Below, one piece after another: positions 39,201 to 54,200 of a stretch of DNA of 64,000 nt. The position numbers were made by a program, and so were the translations under genes. The stretch is from Diadema setosum (taxonomy: Eukaryota > Echinodermata > Echinoidea > Diadematoida > Diadematidae). Each line of letters starts with the position of its first letter. Position 1 is the stretch's first letter. Under the pieces are notes generated by a model. The model searched no databases and had not been told where the DNA came from. It saw only the letters and a program-made list of their open reading frames with translations. The stretch spans positions 32,785,041 to 32,849,040 of the forward strand of contig CM067069.1 in the NCBI GenBank assembly GCA_033980235.1. The letters run 5' to 3'.

Positions 39201-42200
39201 GAAACTGAGCGGCGCAGCCGCTAGGCCTTTTGAAACCTGACATGAATTTCTTAACTTGAGCCTTGTTTCTCGCCGATTCTCCTACCAAAAAGGGTAGCGG
39301 CCAATCACCGACCACATTGCTCACCACGCCATCGCATCTAATGAATACACATAAGTATGCCTGTCGGCGGCTCCCTCATCCGTAGCTGCCTGCATTGCCA
39401 GCGCAGCGTCGACACGTCCTCGTTAGCATACCAACTGAGATCTGACTCATGAATATATAAATAATTCATATTCGCCTTCATCGGGAGGCGGTACAGAAAA
39501 AAATGCAGGTTTCAAAAGGCCTCGTGGCTGTGCCACTCGGTCCTGCGGTGCTCGGTGTGGCGAGTTAGTCTCAATCTCCAGCCACGAGGCCTTGTCAAAA
39601 GGCTAGGTTATATCTGGTCTGTGTCGCATCTTGTTATAAACCAAAACAGCGCACAAACAGCGTTCATTGTCATGACCAGGATAAGTGATAGAAGAAGCAC
39701 TGTGACTCAGAGCTTGTCAACCAACCAATGCAGGTCATGTCTTTCATTAGGGGGTATTTTTGAAGATTTCTTTGCTCTATGCAGCATTGCAGTGATGACC
39801 CGTGACTTTAACGGCCACAAACCAGTCAAATCGAAAATCTGTATACTTTTTTCATGCCAAATTCAAACAAAGGAAAAGAGGAGTAATGTACAAAACACAA
39901 GCATTGATGGCATTGCATCACATGCGGACATCAACACGAGCTAGACAAGTGGAAGCAATAATGCTACCATGCTATACTGTATACGCCATATATTTAGCGA
40001 GTCTAAATTTTTGCGAATCGGGACTTCTCGATAATTTTGCAAGTTGTTAAAATCGCGATCGTGGAGTAATGACTGTACGGAGAAACGGAGAAATGTACAC
40101 ATGTGCATCACATTCATATCGGGATCAGAGTAATTATTTTCGTGTGTCTTTAATTTCGCAAATAGCACCTGACTCGGGAAATTCGCGAAAATATAAACCT
40201 CGCAAAATATTTGGCGTATACAGTACCCCAGTGAATCTGTGACATGGCTCTACAGCAATGTTTTGGGTATTGGCAGTACCCCAAATAGGTTGAAGTCAGG
40301 AATTGAGTGAGACAAAATGTTGGACAAACTAACCCTGTTTTCTTGCTGCAGTTGTTCCACCTTGCTGTCAGCTTTCTGCTTGTAGTTGTCCTCCTTCCGA
40401 TGGCCAAGCATCGACTGGTTTCTCTGTAGTCGTAGTTAAGATGTGTTGAAAAGTTTTCATCAACATAAGCAAATTCATACTGATGGATTACCATCTCTCC
40501 CTCCCCCCCCCCCCCTTCAAAAAAAAAGGGGGGGAACCCAAAACAAAACAAATATATGTCAAAAGTTTGCAAATAAATACCCTGACCTGGTAGTAGGTTT
40601 TGTAATAGGTGTACTGGAAAGGTGGGGAGAGAAATAAGCTGATTAAGCACATGACAAAGGATTATTGTAGGTGATTTACACAAATATCAAGGTTCTAAAA
40701 ATTATGAAAATCATCATACTGTGACTTCATAACTCTAACTAATTTAAATCTTTCTTGATCACTGAATATCATTATAAACTGATTGCACTTTAAAGTAATT
40801 ATGAATTCTGATATAACTATCAGTGATCATGTGTAATTACAATATTGCTTAATCAGCTCATATTTTGAATTTTATTACCTCTGCTAAGGAAGGAGGTTAA
40901 GTGATAATCGGCGTTGGTTTGTCTGTTTGCAAAATATCTCAAAAAGATGTGTACGGATTAAAATGAAACTTGCATAAAAACTCGTACACCACTACATTCC
41001 CTCTCTATATCCACACATACATATACATGCACAGTGTCAAGAAAGTCCAGAATGGCTCATGTCAGAGAGTATCCAAACATAATCTCACCAGTTCATCCTC
41101 TAACTCCTTGATCTTCCGCTCAAAGTTTCTCCTTTGCATCTCCAACTCTTGCTGGGCAGCTTTCTGTACGAAACAGAGACACAAGGGTAAATGGATGTGA
41201 AAGACTGCACCTGTAACAGTACTGAGATTTACACAATTCAGGATTAAGAAACTATAGTTGATTTGTAACTTGAGAAAAGAGGCAACTCTGCCTCAATAAA
41301 GTTCAAGTAAACTCTACTTACACATTTTCTACAGCCACTAAACTGTTTTGTACTGTGCTACTGCTTTTTACATCTCTGGAATGAGTTTCTTTCATGCAGA
41401 GATACTGTTAATTTCCATAAGTTTGTCTGTACTGAAGAGTTTAAACTGCCAAATAATAATAGAGTCATAGCCAGACCACGCCCTAGCCCCCCCCCCCCCC
41501 ACAATTTACCCACTTATCTCATGATGACGATGCCCTTTCAATAAATGACACTGATGAAGGCAGGCATATTTTCGCGTTTGATTTAGAAACATAACAGGGC
41601 CATTTCATCATTCTTGGACTAGTCCTCCAAAACTTCAATCACACAATAGTCTGTAGTTAAGAGAAACCGTCAGATGGGCGGACATGACATGTAATGGTGC
41701 ATTAGATGTTTGTCATGGCAACGGCAAGCCTACCTTGGCTTCCTCAATGCCTTTCAGCATCTCTTTCTGTGTCTGGAGTTTGGCCTCTTCCACCTCGGCC
41801 TCCAACCTGTTGGAATCAAGAGGAAGCAGTCAAGAGACATCGATGTTAGGACTCAGTTGACAGGCAGAGATAACAGCCATTGTAAAGGCGGTGTACTTTC
41901 AGGCATGGAAAATTTTGACAAATTTTTGCATGCTTGGGGCTATGTGATGCCAGTTTGAAAAAAAAAAAACTGCATACTTTCTTGCTACATTTTGTCCACT
42001 TTCTTGTGTTATGCCTGCAAAGATGTCAACAGTCAGTGAATCGAAACACATATTGAATTCAAGAAGTATGACTTCTACTACATTGAGAGTCACAAAATCA
42101 AAATCCCAGAAATCTTGGCAAGTGCACTTGACAAGAAGCACAGAATATTCAACCAAGCAAAAGGCATAGTTTATTTTTGTTGTCTCTTTTCTTCAGAAAG

Positions 42201-45200
42201 TGAAAGATGAAACTGAATTGATTTCTCCAAGTTTGTATGAGGTTCAACACTAGAAAATCAAACATTTTTCATACTGGTCATTCAAAGATTATTGTTGTCT
42301 TTCTTTCATTTTGGTCTTACTTTATTCTACTATTCTGCATATGTCTCAAATACAAACACAGCAGAGGACAAAAAAATAACACAAAAAAAAAACAACAACA
42401 CTGAAATATACTTTGAAGCAGAAGAAAATTTGGGTTTACATCAGAAGCCAAAATATGAAACATCTCAACATTTCACAGGTCCAATGTTTTCACAGCAGTC
42501 ATTCCAAAATTTTCAAGGAAAAATATGATTTTCTGACTGTTCAAGTGCCACAGAATTACTCAGGCATTTTTCAGATGTTCGCACAAACCAAAATCAAGAC
42601 AATATCTGCGAGGAAATAAAAACAAGGTCACGACGGTGTCCCAGGGTGGCACGAACATTCACCTTGCTCCCTGGGCGCTGGCCAGCTCATTCCTCGCATA
42701 CTCAAAGTTGTACTTGGCCTTGTGCCTGGTCCTAGGACCCGACGACTGGACCTCTCTTGGGTGGTTGAAGCGGAAATAATAGTTACCAACTACGACACGA
42801 TCACCCTGGGGAAGGACAGAGAGAAATATCAAATGAGAAATTGAGGGAAAAACAAGAATCTTTATCAAGATAATGATTCAGAAGCAACCATGTGCTGTCC
42901 AATACTACATGTAAGTGAAGATAAACAAAACTAATGGCAAATTGGATTATTCAGTAGGAGGATTGTGAAGGAATGTGGGAGGAACCAATGATGAAACCAT
43001 GGCAACGTCATGGTAACTTACGTGATGCAGTCTCCTGGACCGGTGGATCCGGTCTCCATTGACGAAGGTCTCCGCCTCCTGGACTGGTCTCACTGTTACG
43101 TATGACCCGTTGTTACTGATCAAACTGCAGGTGAGATAAGACATGTTGGTACATAGCAAGTTTCATGTCAATGAGAAAAGTGCGCTTCTAGATAAAAGAA
43201 GCAAAATGACTTCAGGGAAAATTTTCAGCCAGACACTGAATAAACAGCTCCCAAAATTTGATCACCTAAAACAGCATCAGAGTAATCTTTGTGGACGTCT
43301 CAGTCATGTGATGATGACAAAACATGGATAGTTTTCTTCTTTTGCTGTCACTTACAAACAGACTAAGTGATCTTTTATTTTTCTTCTAATCAGCATTAAG
43401 GTGTGCCGACTCCTGATATATTCAACATACACCTTGCAGAATGAGAGGCATGTCTTGTAGCTACCCCAAAGGCATTATTAACAACTTTTATCTAGGACTC
43501 CAACTTCAACCTCTGATCATCATCAAATGTGAACAAGTTTATCTCCTAAATAATGGTAAAATTCTAACATTAAAGGAATCCTAAGGTTACTCAGCTTGTC
43601 TGAAATAACTAAACCCATTCCCAAGCATTTTCGATTGACATATTCCTACCAGCAAACTCAAAATGTTTGCATTGCGTTGTATGTAATTATCGCCAACTGT
43701 AACAATGTGGTCGCAGAGCAAAGGGGAGGAGCCACTCATAGACCTACCAGTGGTTGTCAGCAACGAGGGCGCTGTTGAGCTGTATGTCGTGGGTGGTGGC
43801 GGCGCTCTCCTTGCCACGACCGATGTGAGTCTCTCCCTCCTTCAGGATGTACAGGAGGACCTCAGAGAGCTGTGGATCCTCATTGAGGTTCACCAGGTTG
43901 GGCAGGGTGTTGTCCACCTTGAAACTCTGGGCAGATTTCTGATGAGAGACAGACCACGGTTTGAAATTGAAACATCTGAATTAAAACAGACTCAACAATT
44001 TTTTTTACCCCCCAGAAATCCTGGAGGAAGCTTTATGATGGATAGAGTATCCAAGACCTGAGAAAAGCAAATTTAGTCTAGAAGTAGGACTGCACTCACT
44101 TTTTTCTCCTGGTCCAACCAGTCTGTCAGACCAGTAGGTACCATGTTTTTCCACATTTTTACAGGTCTGACAGTGATTTTTACTAGTCAGGGACCGTCAC
44201 ACCAGTGCCAGTGTGCAGTGTTGCAGTATGTTAGCTCCATAATCCATGTTTTTCTACAAAACTACTGTATATGCCACATATTCAGCAAGTCTCATTTGTC
44301 GCGAATTGGGACTTCCCGACAAAACTGCCAATGGTCGAATTCGCAATTGTGGAGTACAGTCATGAACAGAGAAATAATCAGGTGCACACTACATTCATGC
44401 CAGGATCAGAATTAATATTTCTGCATGTTGTTAACTTTGTGAATACCACCTGACTCACAAAATTTGCAAAAAATAAGCACCCCCGCAAAAAAAGATACTG
44501 TATAAAGTTGTATACAGTATAAGGCAGATGAAAAGATGGGCATAGTGCTCCCAGCAAGACAACATGCAGTCTAACTTTTGGTTGGAGCAGAGTTTCTTCA
44601 AGCCTTCCATCATCAATCTCATCACCTCACCTCCTTCTCTCGGGACTCCAGGGTCCTCCGCCTCTTCTCCGCCTCCTTCATCTTCTCCTGCCACGCCTCC
44701 TCCATCTCAACCATCCTCTGCTGGGAGTCTGCCAGTTTCTCCTTCAGTCGCTCCACGTCTTCACTCCTGGCCCTCTCCGCCTGTTGGTGGCGCCCTCCTC
44801 TCGTCGACATGCCCATGGATTTCAGCGCCTCAATCTCCGCACGCAGTTCTGTCATACAAGAATGCATGTGATTTAATTCGGTCTCATTTGCAAGTTCTCA
44901 AAATTTTGTTTCATCCATCGCTAGCACTTTAACTGGAACACGTGAACACAGTATCTAAAACTTAATACCAGAATAATGATTTGATTAATTTGCTATTGTA
45001 CAAATGCAGCTAGTAAACTTTGATGAAATTCACATGGCATCCTTTATGGATTTTTCATGGTCGTCAATCTATCCACACTATTTTTTTATTAATCTTAATT
45101 GCAAAGTCAAGGAAGAAATAGGGTGGCTTATCATTCTGTGGCCCATCATTTGTGACTGCCATTTCAAATTAGCAGGATACTACACGGATAGTGGTAATAA

Positions 45201-48200
45201 TCATGAAGACAAAAGGTGTGAATCAAACACGGTTTAGCCAGAATGAGCAAACATGATAATCTTACACTGTTGACTGCAGTCAAATGTCAAGCAAGTCATA
45301 CACTTTCTCAAAGTGACTGAATTTATAGAAATCATTCCGCGTCAGCATCTTGAATGGAAAACAAGATGATAATGATACACCACGCCATATCCCAGGGTAC
45401 CGTCCCCACCCTGGTAACATGGATTTGTAGTGCCATATTGTGTTCCTATTAGCAAGATGTACAATTACACTGTACACACTGCCATGAAGGGAGCCATATT
45501 TTAGCAGTTGACAATAGTGATCCCAATGCCATCAAGGCAGTCAAATTTTAGCAGTTGACAATAGTGATCCCAAAGCCAATTCAGCCATTTATCTTTTTCT
45601 TTTACCATAATTACAATAATAGTAATAACACTTTTATAATTCTTGCACATGCTATCAATTTTTAACAGTAAGTCAGAATGAAATCATTTTAACCCTAGAA
45701 ACTGTCATATGATTAATTATTTCTATTTCATACCCCAAGGCACCAAATACCACATCAAATGCTAAGGCCAGTGGAATATCTCACCCCTGATGAGGCGGGC
45801 GTTGGAATCCTCATTGACCTTGGCCACGTTAATGATGGAGCGGGCCTGCTTGGCGTATCTGAGCGTGCTCAGTGTCTCCTCGCTGTGAGTGCTCGCGGGG
45901 CTGATGGTGGCGATCATGGCCGTCTTGGAGTTACCCCCCAAACTCTCCCTCAGTAACCTACAACAGGAGACAAAATGTTACTGTCAGCTGAGAGTCAGAA
46001 GGGGCAATAGGCAACAGAACAGCAACGCCCTTCTGGTACTTGACTTGACTACTCACTTGACAACTTCGACAAGGAGTTACAACAACAACAACAACAACAA
46101 AATCGAAAATTAGCATACTGTAAAAGTGGAAATTTTCAATGTTGAAATTTTCCCGCATTTCGCGCAACCAGAAACAAGCGCGAAAATAACAACACAAATA
46201 TTTTTGCTTGCCATATGATGACATAAATGGTATCCCGGGGTACCAAATAAAAATCAGCCATTTTGTTGAAGTATTTATTTTTTTAAAAAGGTTGTACCCT
46301 GGGTGCCAAAAAGAGGACATTATTTTGGTGCTGGAGCTAGCGCGCGCTAGAAACTGCACTGCACTGCACTAAAGTACACGCTAGTGGTATCGCAGCTTCC
46401 ATGCACGCACAGTATAACATGAAGTGGCATGGGAATGCTATGTACACGCACACACAGTGCATGCATTTTTCTCTGGCTGTCCTCGAGTGGACGTGAGGTG
46501 GCGCTACACAACGCGGTTACCCGGGGTACTACGGTACCCCGGGGTAACGCGTGATGCATCATATGTTCCAGTAGTTGATGTTTTGATTCCGCGGAATTAA
46601 AAACAAGCGAAACTCTCCATACCAGGCTGAGCGCGAAAATTAGTCGCGCAAAGATATCCACTTCTACAGTAAGTAATTTACTGACCAAAAGGTAGTAACG
46701 TTTGAATGTTCACATATTCTTTTGATCACTCTTGTCCAAACACACTTTACTGCTGCAAAGCAAAAGCTTGATTAATATGTTATTTGTTTGCATGAAGGTA
46801 TGTAATTTGTTTGACTGATTTTTGCAATGAAACAGAACTGACCATGTCAAGACGCTGTCCCTGTATGGAATGAAGACCTTCTTCTTGGGGTTGAGGGATT
46901 TCTCGGACAAACCAGAGATGACCTTTCCCAGGGTCATCAGAGAGCGGTTGATGTTTGCTCCTTCCTGTGAACAAAGAGGGCAGCATAACACTATCAAATT
47001 AAATCAATCAAACAGCGCAGCACAAGACAGTTGTACAAACCTAACTTAGGGTATTGTTTTACTCAAACTTGCATTGTCACAAGAAAACATTTTCTACCAA
47101 AATCTTTGTTGCAATATCTTCTTTAATAGCAGGTGATTCCAGCAATATTATGCTGTGGTTCATTTCGTCACATGCATTACTGAAGATTCACATAAAATTT
47201 TGGAGTGTAATGTGCTAGTGTGCCAAGGAACATGGTTTTTACTGAACTCTCTGTAAGAAGTGAATTTTAAGATGTGATTTTTTCCTTCTCACACAGATTG
47301 TTTGTGTAGCCTACTGCTGTATACTTCTCATGGTGAAATGATTCACAAACCATCAATTTTCACATCTCATAAATGATACACACACCATCAATTTTCACAT
47401 CTCATAAATGATACATCATACAATATCTCTAGCCTGATCCAAAGTGCTCATTTTACCTTCAGACGGTCCCCAGTGGTGTTGGTTGCCGAGCAACGCTCAC
47501 TTCCTGCCAGGTCAATGATGTTGATCTTAGAGGTCACAATGTGTGAGTGCTCTTCTCCTTCTATGAACTCTTTCTGTGAGATCAGGGTGGGTGATATAAG
47601 GGTCAAAGTTCACTTTTAACAACAATTGCAATATCTATCTAGTTTTGGTTTTGTAATGATACTGGCCTATGTGTTGTGATTTATCTACTCAGGAAATACC
47701 AAAGTTAAAAAAGCATGTTGATCAGGCAACTGCCCAATAATAGAATACTCTCTCAACACAACAAAATTTGATGAAATAGTTTTTACACCTATCATGAACA
47801 TTTGCTGGATCTATCAGCAACTGCCTTGTCATAGCTCACAAGTACGCTTAGTTTCTATGGTTGTATCTATATATTTCCACAAAGGAACAAATGGAAGTAC
47901 AATGTACAACTTGTGTGAATATTTATGTGAATTTGTCATCAATCCTCCATACAGATGGTCAGGAAGATTGGGGAATATCACATTTGATACATTTCTTCTA
48001 TTCTGAAAAAAAAAAAAAAATATTCCTAAGAAATTATCAGTTTGTCAAATACGTTCATGGCTTAAAACCATTAAGTAAACATGCAATTTCATTGTTTAAT
48101 CTGAGAGATTATCAGCATTCTCATACATGTACATCAGCATCTCAAGCAGGATGAAATGACAGTGATTGTCCATTTGGACCTAAGTCTACCTTTGTTTTTG

Positions 48201-51200
48201 TCATCATGATAATGAAGACAGAGTGGGAGCGGCTGGACTTGTCGTTCATCCCCGTGGCTGCCGTGGCCCGCTGCTTGTTCCCCGTCTCAATCCAGGAGTG
48301 GACGTCCGCAAAGGAGCTGGCTTGGAAGCTGGACAAGGGGTCAAAGTTCAGATTATTTGATGGATGAAATTTACACAAAATATGCCCTTATCTTATAGTA
48401 AATATCCCAGAGTCAATACAATCACAGTACACAATCAGTTTGTTTAACAATTTTGATCAACATCTAATTTGCCAAAACAGAGTATGAGTACCACATGTCC
48501 AAGGAATTTCAAACTGTTTTAATCAATAAAACTATGTTCATTCCAGACATGATTTTGTTAGATTAGTGTTCTTTATAACACAAATGAATCTTTTGTACCA
48601 AATACACATTACACAATAAACCATGGCTATACATGACTATGTCCATTTTCATTTCTAATAGCTGTTACCTTTTCACTCTTGCATAGTTTATGTTTTTGTC
48701 TAACTATAAGTTATTTTCCTATAAATTTACACTTGTTCAGCCGTTAATTATCAAGTGATAGGCAGAATGCATCCAAAGAGTAATTCTCCACAAACAATGT
48801 ATTTGCTCTAAAAGAAAAGACAAAATCATAACAACCAGCTGATTATGGAAACATATGAAACTTTGAATCTTAATTTCCAGATCAGGTCACTAAAAGTTAA
48901 CTTCTTTTAAAGTTTGGTGGTAAACATCAATTTTTAGTGGCCCTGGGCCACCACTAATGTAATGTCAACCTGTGGGGAAGACATATTGAAAGTACAGTAA
49001 TAACCAGCGTTCAAAACATGAGAGTTTAACTCTATGGACTCAAAGTGCATACTGTAGCAACCCTTCATTGGTTCTAAGGAGATATGTTACATAGATTTGC
49101 TGATGCCACATATAAAATGTGAAGGCACTTACGTAGACAGACCCTCCACATATGGGCCTTGAGTTGGATGTTCTCTTACTCTGAGCTGTTGGTTACAAAC
49201 AAGACAACAAAATGAAAAAAAAAAAGATAAAAAGGAAATATCAGACGTAAATGTTTTTCACAAAATAAAAACCTCATTATTCCTAGATATTTTGCTCTTT
49301 ATGAAATGAGAAGAGACACTATAAAACAGGCATAGGAAATACCAAATGTAACATCTGTCATGGCAACAAAGTTTAAGATACATATTGTTCTGTTTTCTTC
49401 ATATGACTGTGATATGGTCATATGACATGGTGCAGTAACTCTACAAGACAGAAACAGGCATACAGGTGCCAAGTTAAGAATTCTCAACTTTCCTTTCTAC
49501 TCAATGTCAATGTGATGTCTACATGTCCTGAATGTGCTGGTCACTAAATAAGAAATTAATGGGCCTTTACATTATATTGTGTGTTGTCTAACCGCTTGAT
49601 AACTTAACAATATTAACAAATCAAACTCGTCATTACCAGAAGGATGAGAAGTGGACCTACCGTGATTTTTTTGGGGGTGGATCGATCCCACTTTTCAGTT
49701 TTCTCCGTGGACTGGGCCAGCAGGTCGTGGATCTTCTCGTTGTAGATCTCAAAGAAGCTGACCTCCACCTTGAAGGAGACGTGGGCCTCTTGCGGGTCCT
49801 CCACACGCCGGAAGAGGTCCTTACAGAAGCGGGGAATCACCCCACGCTCCTCTGGCGAGCCCATGATGCTGTAGGTTAAGCAAGCAGAAACTGGGATGAA
49901 TTTTTGAAGGCATTTGCAGGAGCAAGGTGGTATTGTGGCCAAGGCTATCATCAGGAAATTTTGAGTTGGATTTCGGTTCCATGCAAACATTCCTGGGTGA
50001 GCTGTTTCACCCAACAATGGCCCTCTTGGCCTTGGGGTAAAATGGAGACACCTGGCTCCACTGGCAAGGCAATTGCAGAACTTCCAAAAAAGATTAAATG
50101 CTGGCATTGAATATGCTACCAAGGGCAAATAAGGCTACACTATCATTGCTATTTTTTCCCTGTGATCTAAACTAAAAAACCCACAAAAAAAGCTGTATAT
50201 TCAATTGTTATTGCTTTAGTAGGGCTGAATCACTCTCATACACCTCACAACAAAAAAGGGACATCAAACCAACAACAGCATCAATAACAACAAAGTGTAT
50301 CTTATATGCATATTGAGCTTTTACAGCCTTGTCAATCTTTGATGTTACTATATTTACCCCTGAGATTGAGTAAAGGCTGTATGAGTTTATGTGCATGGCT
50401 CTGATCATGGGTACCCTTCATCCTGCAATATTTTTAACATTCATAGAATTTTGCTGACCGCACCAAGGTGCTATTTTCTGATAAATGTTTAAAGGACAAG
50501 TTCACCTTCATAGACATGTGGGTTCAGTGAATGCAGCAATATTACATAGTAAAGCATATCAGCGAGAGTTTGAGGAAAATCAGACGATCCGTTCAAAAGC
50601 TATGAATTGTTAAAGTTTCTGCTCAGTCACGACTGGATGAGAAGACTACTATACCTTGTGATGTCACATGTGTACAACAATACAAAGAAAGATTAAAGAA
50701 AATTCAACATATTTCCATTTTTCTCGCATAACGAAAGAGCACTCGACTTCTCTCTTTCAGAAGGCAGGGGGAATAATACTGCCCTTAACATACGTCAGTA
50801 ACAAGTCGAAGAAATGTGCACTTTATTCAAAAAGTAAAGTTTTTTGTGAAATTCTCTTTTTATTTTCGTTATATCGCTGTACGCATGTGACATCATACAC
50901 TGTAGTAGCCTTTTCATCCAGCAGTGACTACACAAATACTTTAAAAATTCATAACTTTTGAACGGATTGTCCGATTTTCCTCAAACTTTCACTGATGTGT
51001 TCTACTAATATTGCTGCATTCTCTCAATCCTTATGTTTATGAAGGTGAACTTGCCCTTTAACAAAATAAAGCTAAGGAAGCTGTAAGACTAGTTTCGTAA
51101 TATTTGGAATAATATTTTTGTATTTACAGCCATTTTTAGATTAAAAAATGCAGTTTTTTTGGCTTTTTAAATGTAACATTAAAAACAGCACAATTTCATG

Positions 51201-54200
51201 CCCATCATTAAAGGAAAGGATTGTACTTTTGTTGGGCATTTGATGAATGAAATGCATGAAGTAGTATAGTACAAAAATTTTTATATTGAGAGCATGCCAT
51301 GTGCTCTTCAAATAAAAATATATGGATAAATTAATATTTAGGGCTTTGTTCATAACTTTTGGTGTCCATCAAACATTAAATAAATCACACAATTGCAGTT
51401 GATATTGCAATAGCTGTTTTGTAACATAGCATTCAAAAGAGATCAGAGTAACAGTCCAACAATTAAAAAGGTTTTTATTCCCCATTACTCTGATATCAAA
51501 AATATACTATCACTTGCAACATCACTTGAATATTTAGTGTCCAGTTATGAACATAATACAGCCCTATTCTGAAGTAATGGAAAATCATTTTCTAAACTTT
51601 TGTATCACCAGGGATTGCTTTCATAAGAAACTATTACTTCATATAAGCATTTTACATCTTTTTTTTTTTTCATCAATTACAAAGGTGGACATGGTTTTGA
51701 ACAAAAGTGTTATGAATGTAAGATTCAGTTTTTATTTAATATCAATGTCAAAGTTACAGTTGTAAGTAGGGTCAATCCACGTCAAATCATCCAATTTTCA
51801 GAAAAGTTGTCACCCGACCCCCTCCGATTTTCTTAAAAATCGCACCAAATGTTCCCCAAAGTGTCTGACGGAAAATCCCAAAATATTTTGCCCCAAGGTC
51901 AATTAGTTGCTAAGATACAGCCTCACATAGCAACCGGTGCGCATTCCAAAAAATTAGTTAAAAGAAAATTAGCATTTTTGATTGACTGTTTAAGCTTGGA
52001 TATTTATGCAAAAGTGTTCATTGTCTGGAAATTGAGAGAACTTTATAGTCTTTGCAAGAAAAACTGACTGTAACGCGAAATTGACTTTTCGTTAACGTGC
52101 ACGAGGTCACCGAAAATGGTGTTAAATGTTAATTTTGAAAATTTTAATGCATATTTAGAAGCTAACATCTTCCACATTTCATCACCTTAGGTTCTAAAAT
52201 ATTATGCTGTTGAAGGCTTTGACTTACTCAGTAATTTTGAAAAAAATCGGCGCATTCATGATCACCGTTTTTACGGAGAGCGCCCTCAAAGTTGACAAAA
52301 ATGAAAAATGTGCCAAATTCAAGGTCACGGATCACCCTTCGTCCCACCTAGGAATAGCATCAATTTTTGTATATTGATAGACATTTACCTATATTATCTT
52401 GGGTTACCAAAGAAATTTTGCTCCCGAAATGTTCAATGGCAAATTTACCCCACCGAAAATGGTCATAAACGACCAAATTCCCACGTAATATCACATATTG
52501 GGTTTAGAGGACATTTCAAATGTCCACGCTTTCAAAATGAAACGCACTAGCCCTGTGATATTTGCTGTAGGGATAGTCTGTTATACATATTTTAGTAATG
52601 TATACCACAAAACACTTTTATTACATAATAATGACCTTGAAATTTAACCCAAAATTTGATAAAAAACAATAAATCGCTCCATTATCCTCATTGCACTGCA
52701 TGTAAATGTGTTTTGAAAGACTTTTCACAGAGCAATATTTCAAGAATTATGAAAGCTGACAGCCTACAATATTAAGGTTCTAAAGTATTTGTGCTCTTCT
52801 TTCAGATTTTGTATCAATTTGATCATGAATGTTATACCCTTGACCTTGAAGTACTTCTAAAAATAGCTGTAAATTTGTAAACTACGAAGTACACACACGA
52901 CAGGTGTTTTATGGCATGATACACTTGTGATTCTTCCACAAACACAAAAGCTTTTTATAGTGTAAATGTTATATACTGGAATTAATCTATACATGCTTGC
53001 AAGATATGTTCCAATCAATTGCTTTGTTCTGACAATGACCCTCAATTTATGACCTTCAAAATCATGAGAAATGCCTATTTCTCTCCATAAAGACCTGTAT
53101 TAAAGCATGTAATAATAATTGATAATTATGGACATTAAAAAATTCTTATTCTAGCCTGTGAAACGCACATTAAAAGGACTGAGAGTCTTCTTTTTCGGGG
53201 AATTTGTTCTGTACCTAATGAAAACTTTCAAAATCATTTCAATTCTTATGTATTTTCTTGTTTTTGGAATTTCTTATGTATTTCTTTGTTTTTATTTTCT
53301 GCAGCATAACCATGTTTTTTTTTTTTATTGGAAATTGTCACAGCCCACTTTTCTACCATAACTAGAATAGAATTAACCAATCAAAGTGATAGATAGTAAA
53401 AATGGTCAAGTTTTTATGAGTTTCACCACAAAAAGCACTGTTTTCCATAGGAAATGCACACAAAATCACAAAATACTACCATCCCCATTTTTTATTGAAA
53501 TTGAGGGTCATTGTCAGAACAGAGTAATTAATTGTAACATATCTCGCAAACACGTATAGACTAATTCCAGTATATAACATTTACATCATAAAAAGCTTCT
53601 GCGTTTGTGGAAGAATAACAAGCTAATCATGCCATAAAACACCAGTCCTGTTGTGTGTGTAATTTGTAGTTAACAAATTTACAGCTATTTTTAGAAGCAC
53701 TTCAAGGTCAAAGATATAACATTCATGATCAAATTGACACTAAATCTGGAAGATGAGCAGAAATAGTTTAGCACCCTAATATGGCAGAATGTCAGCTTTC
53801 ATAATTCTTGAAATATTGCTCTGTAAAAAGTCTTTCAAAACACATTTACATGCAGTGCAATGAGGAAAATGGAGCGATTTATTGTTTTTTATCAAATTTT
53901 GGATTAAATTTCAAGGTCATTATTATGAAATAAAAGTGTTTTGTGGTATATATTACTAAAATATGTATAACAGACTATCCCTACTGCACATATCACAGGG
54001 CTAGTGCTTTTCATTTTGAAAGCGTGGACATTTGAAATGTCCTCTAAACCCAATATGTGATATTACGTGGGAATTTGGTCGTTTATGACCATTTTCGGTG
54101 GGGTAAATTTGCCATTGAACATTTCGGGAGCAAAATTTCTTTGGTAACCCAAGATAATATAGGTAAATGTCTACCAATATACAAAAATTGATGCTATTCC

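Larger units (their letters stand above)
38684..40333 (-). other. Intron 16
   Basis: Contains the Mutator-like element and a TACTGTATACGCC element. The remainder is AT-rich without recognisable content. Confidence 0.6.
43939..44630 (-). other. Intron 10
   Basis: Filled mostly by two decayed TIR elements (44086-44220 and 44263-44519). Confidence 0.65.
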
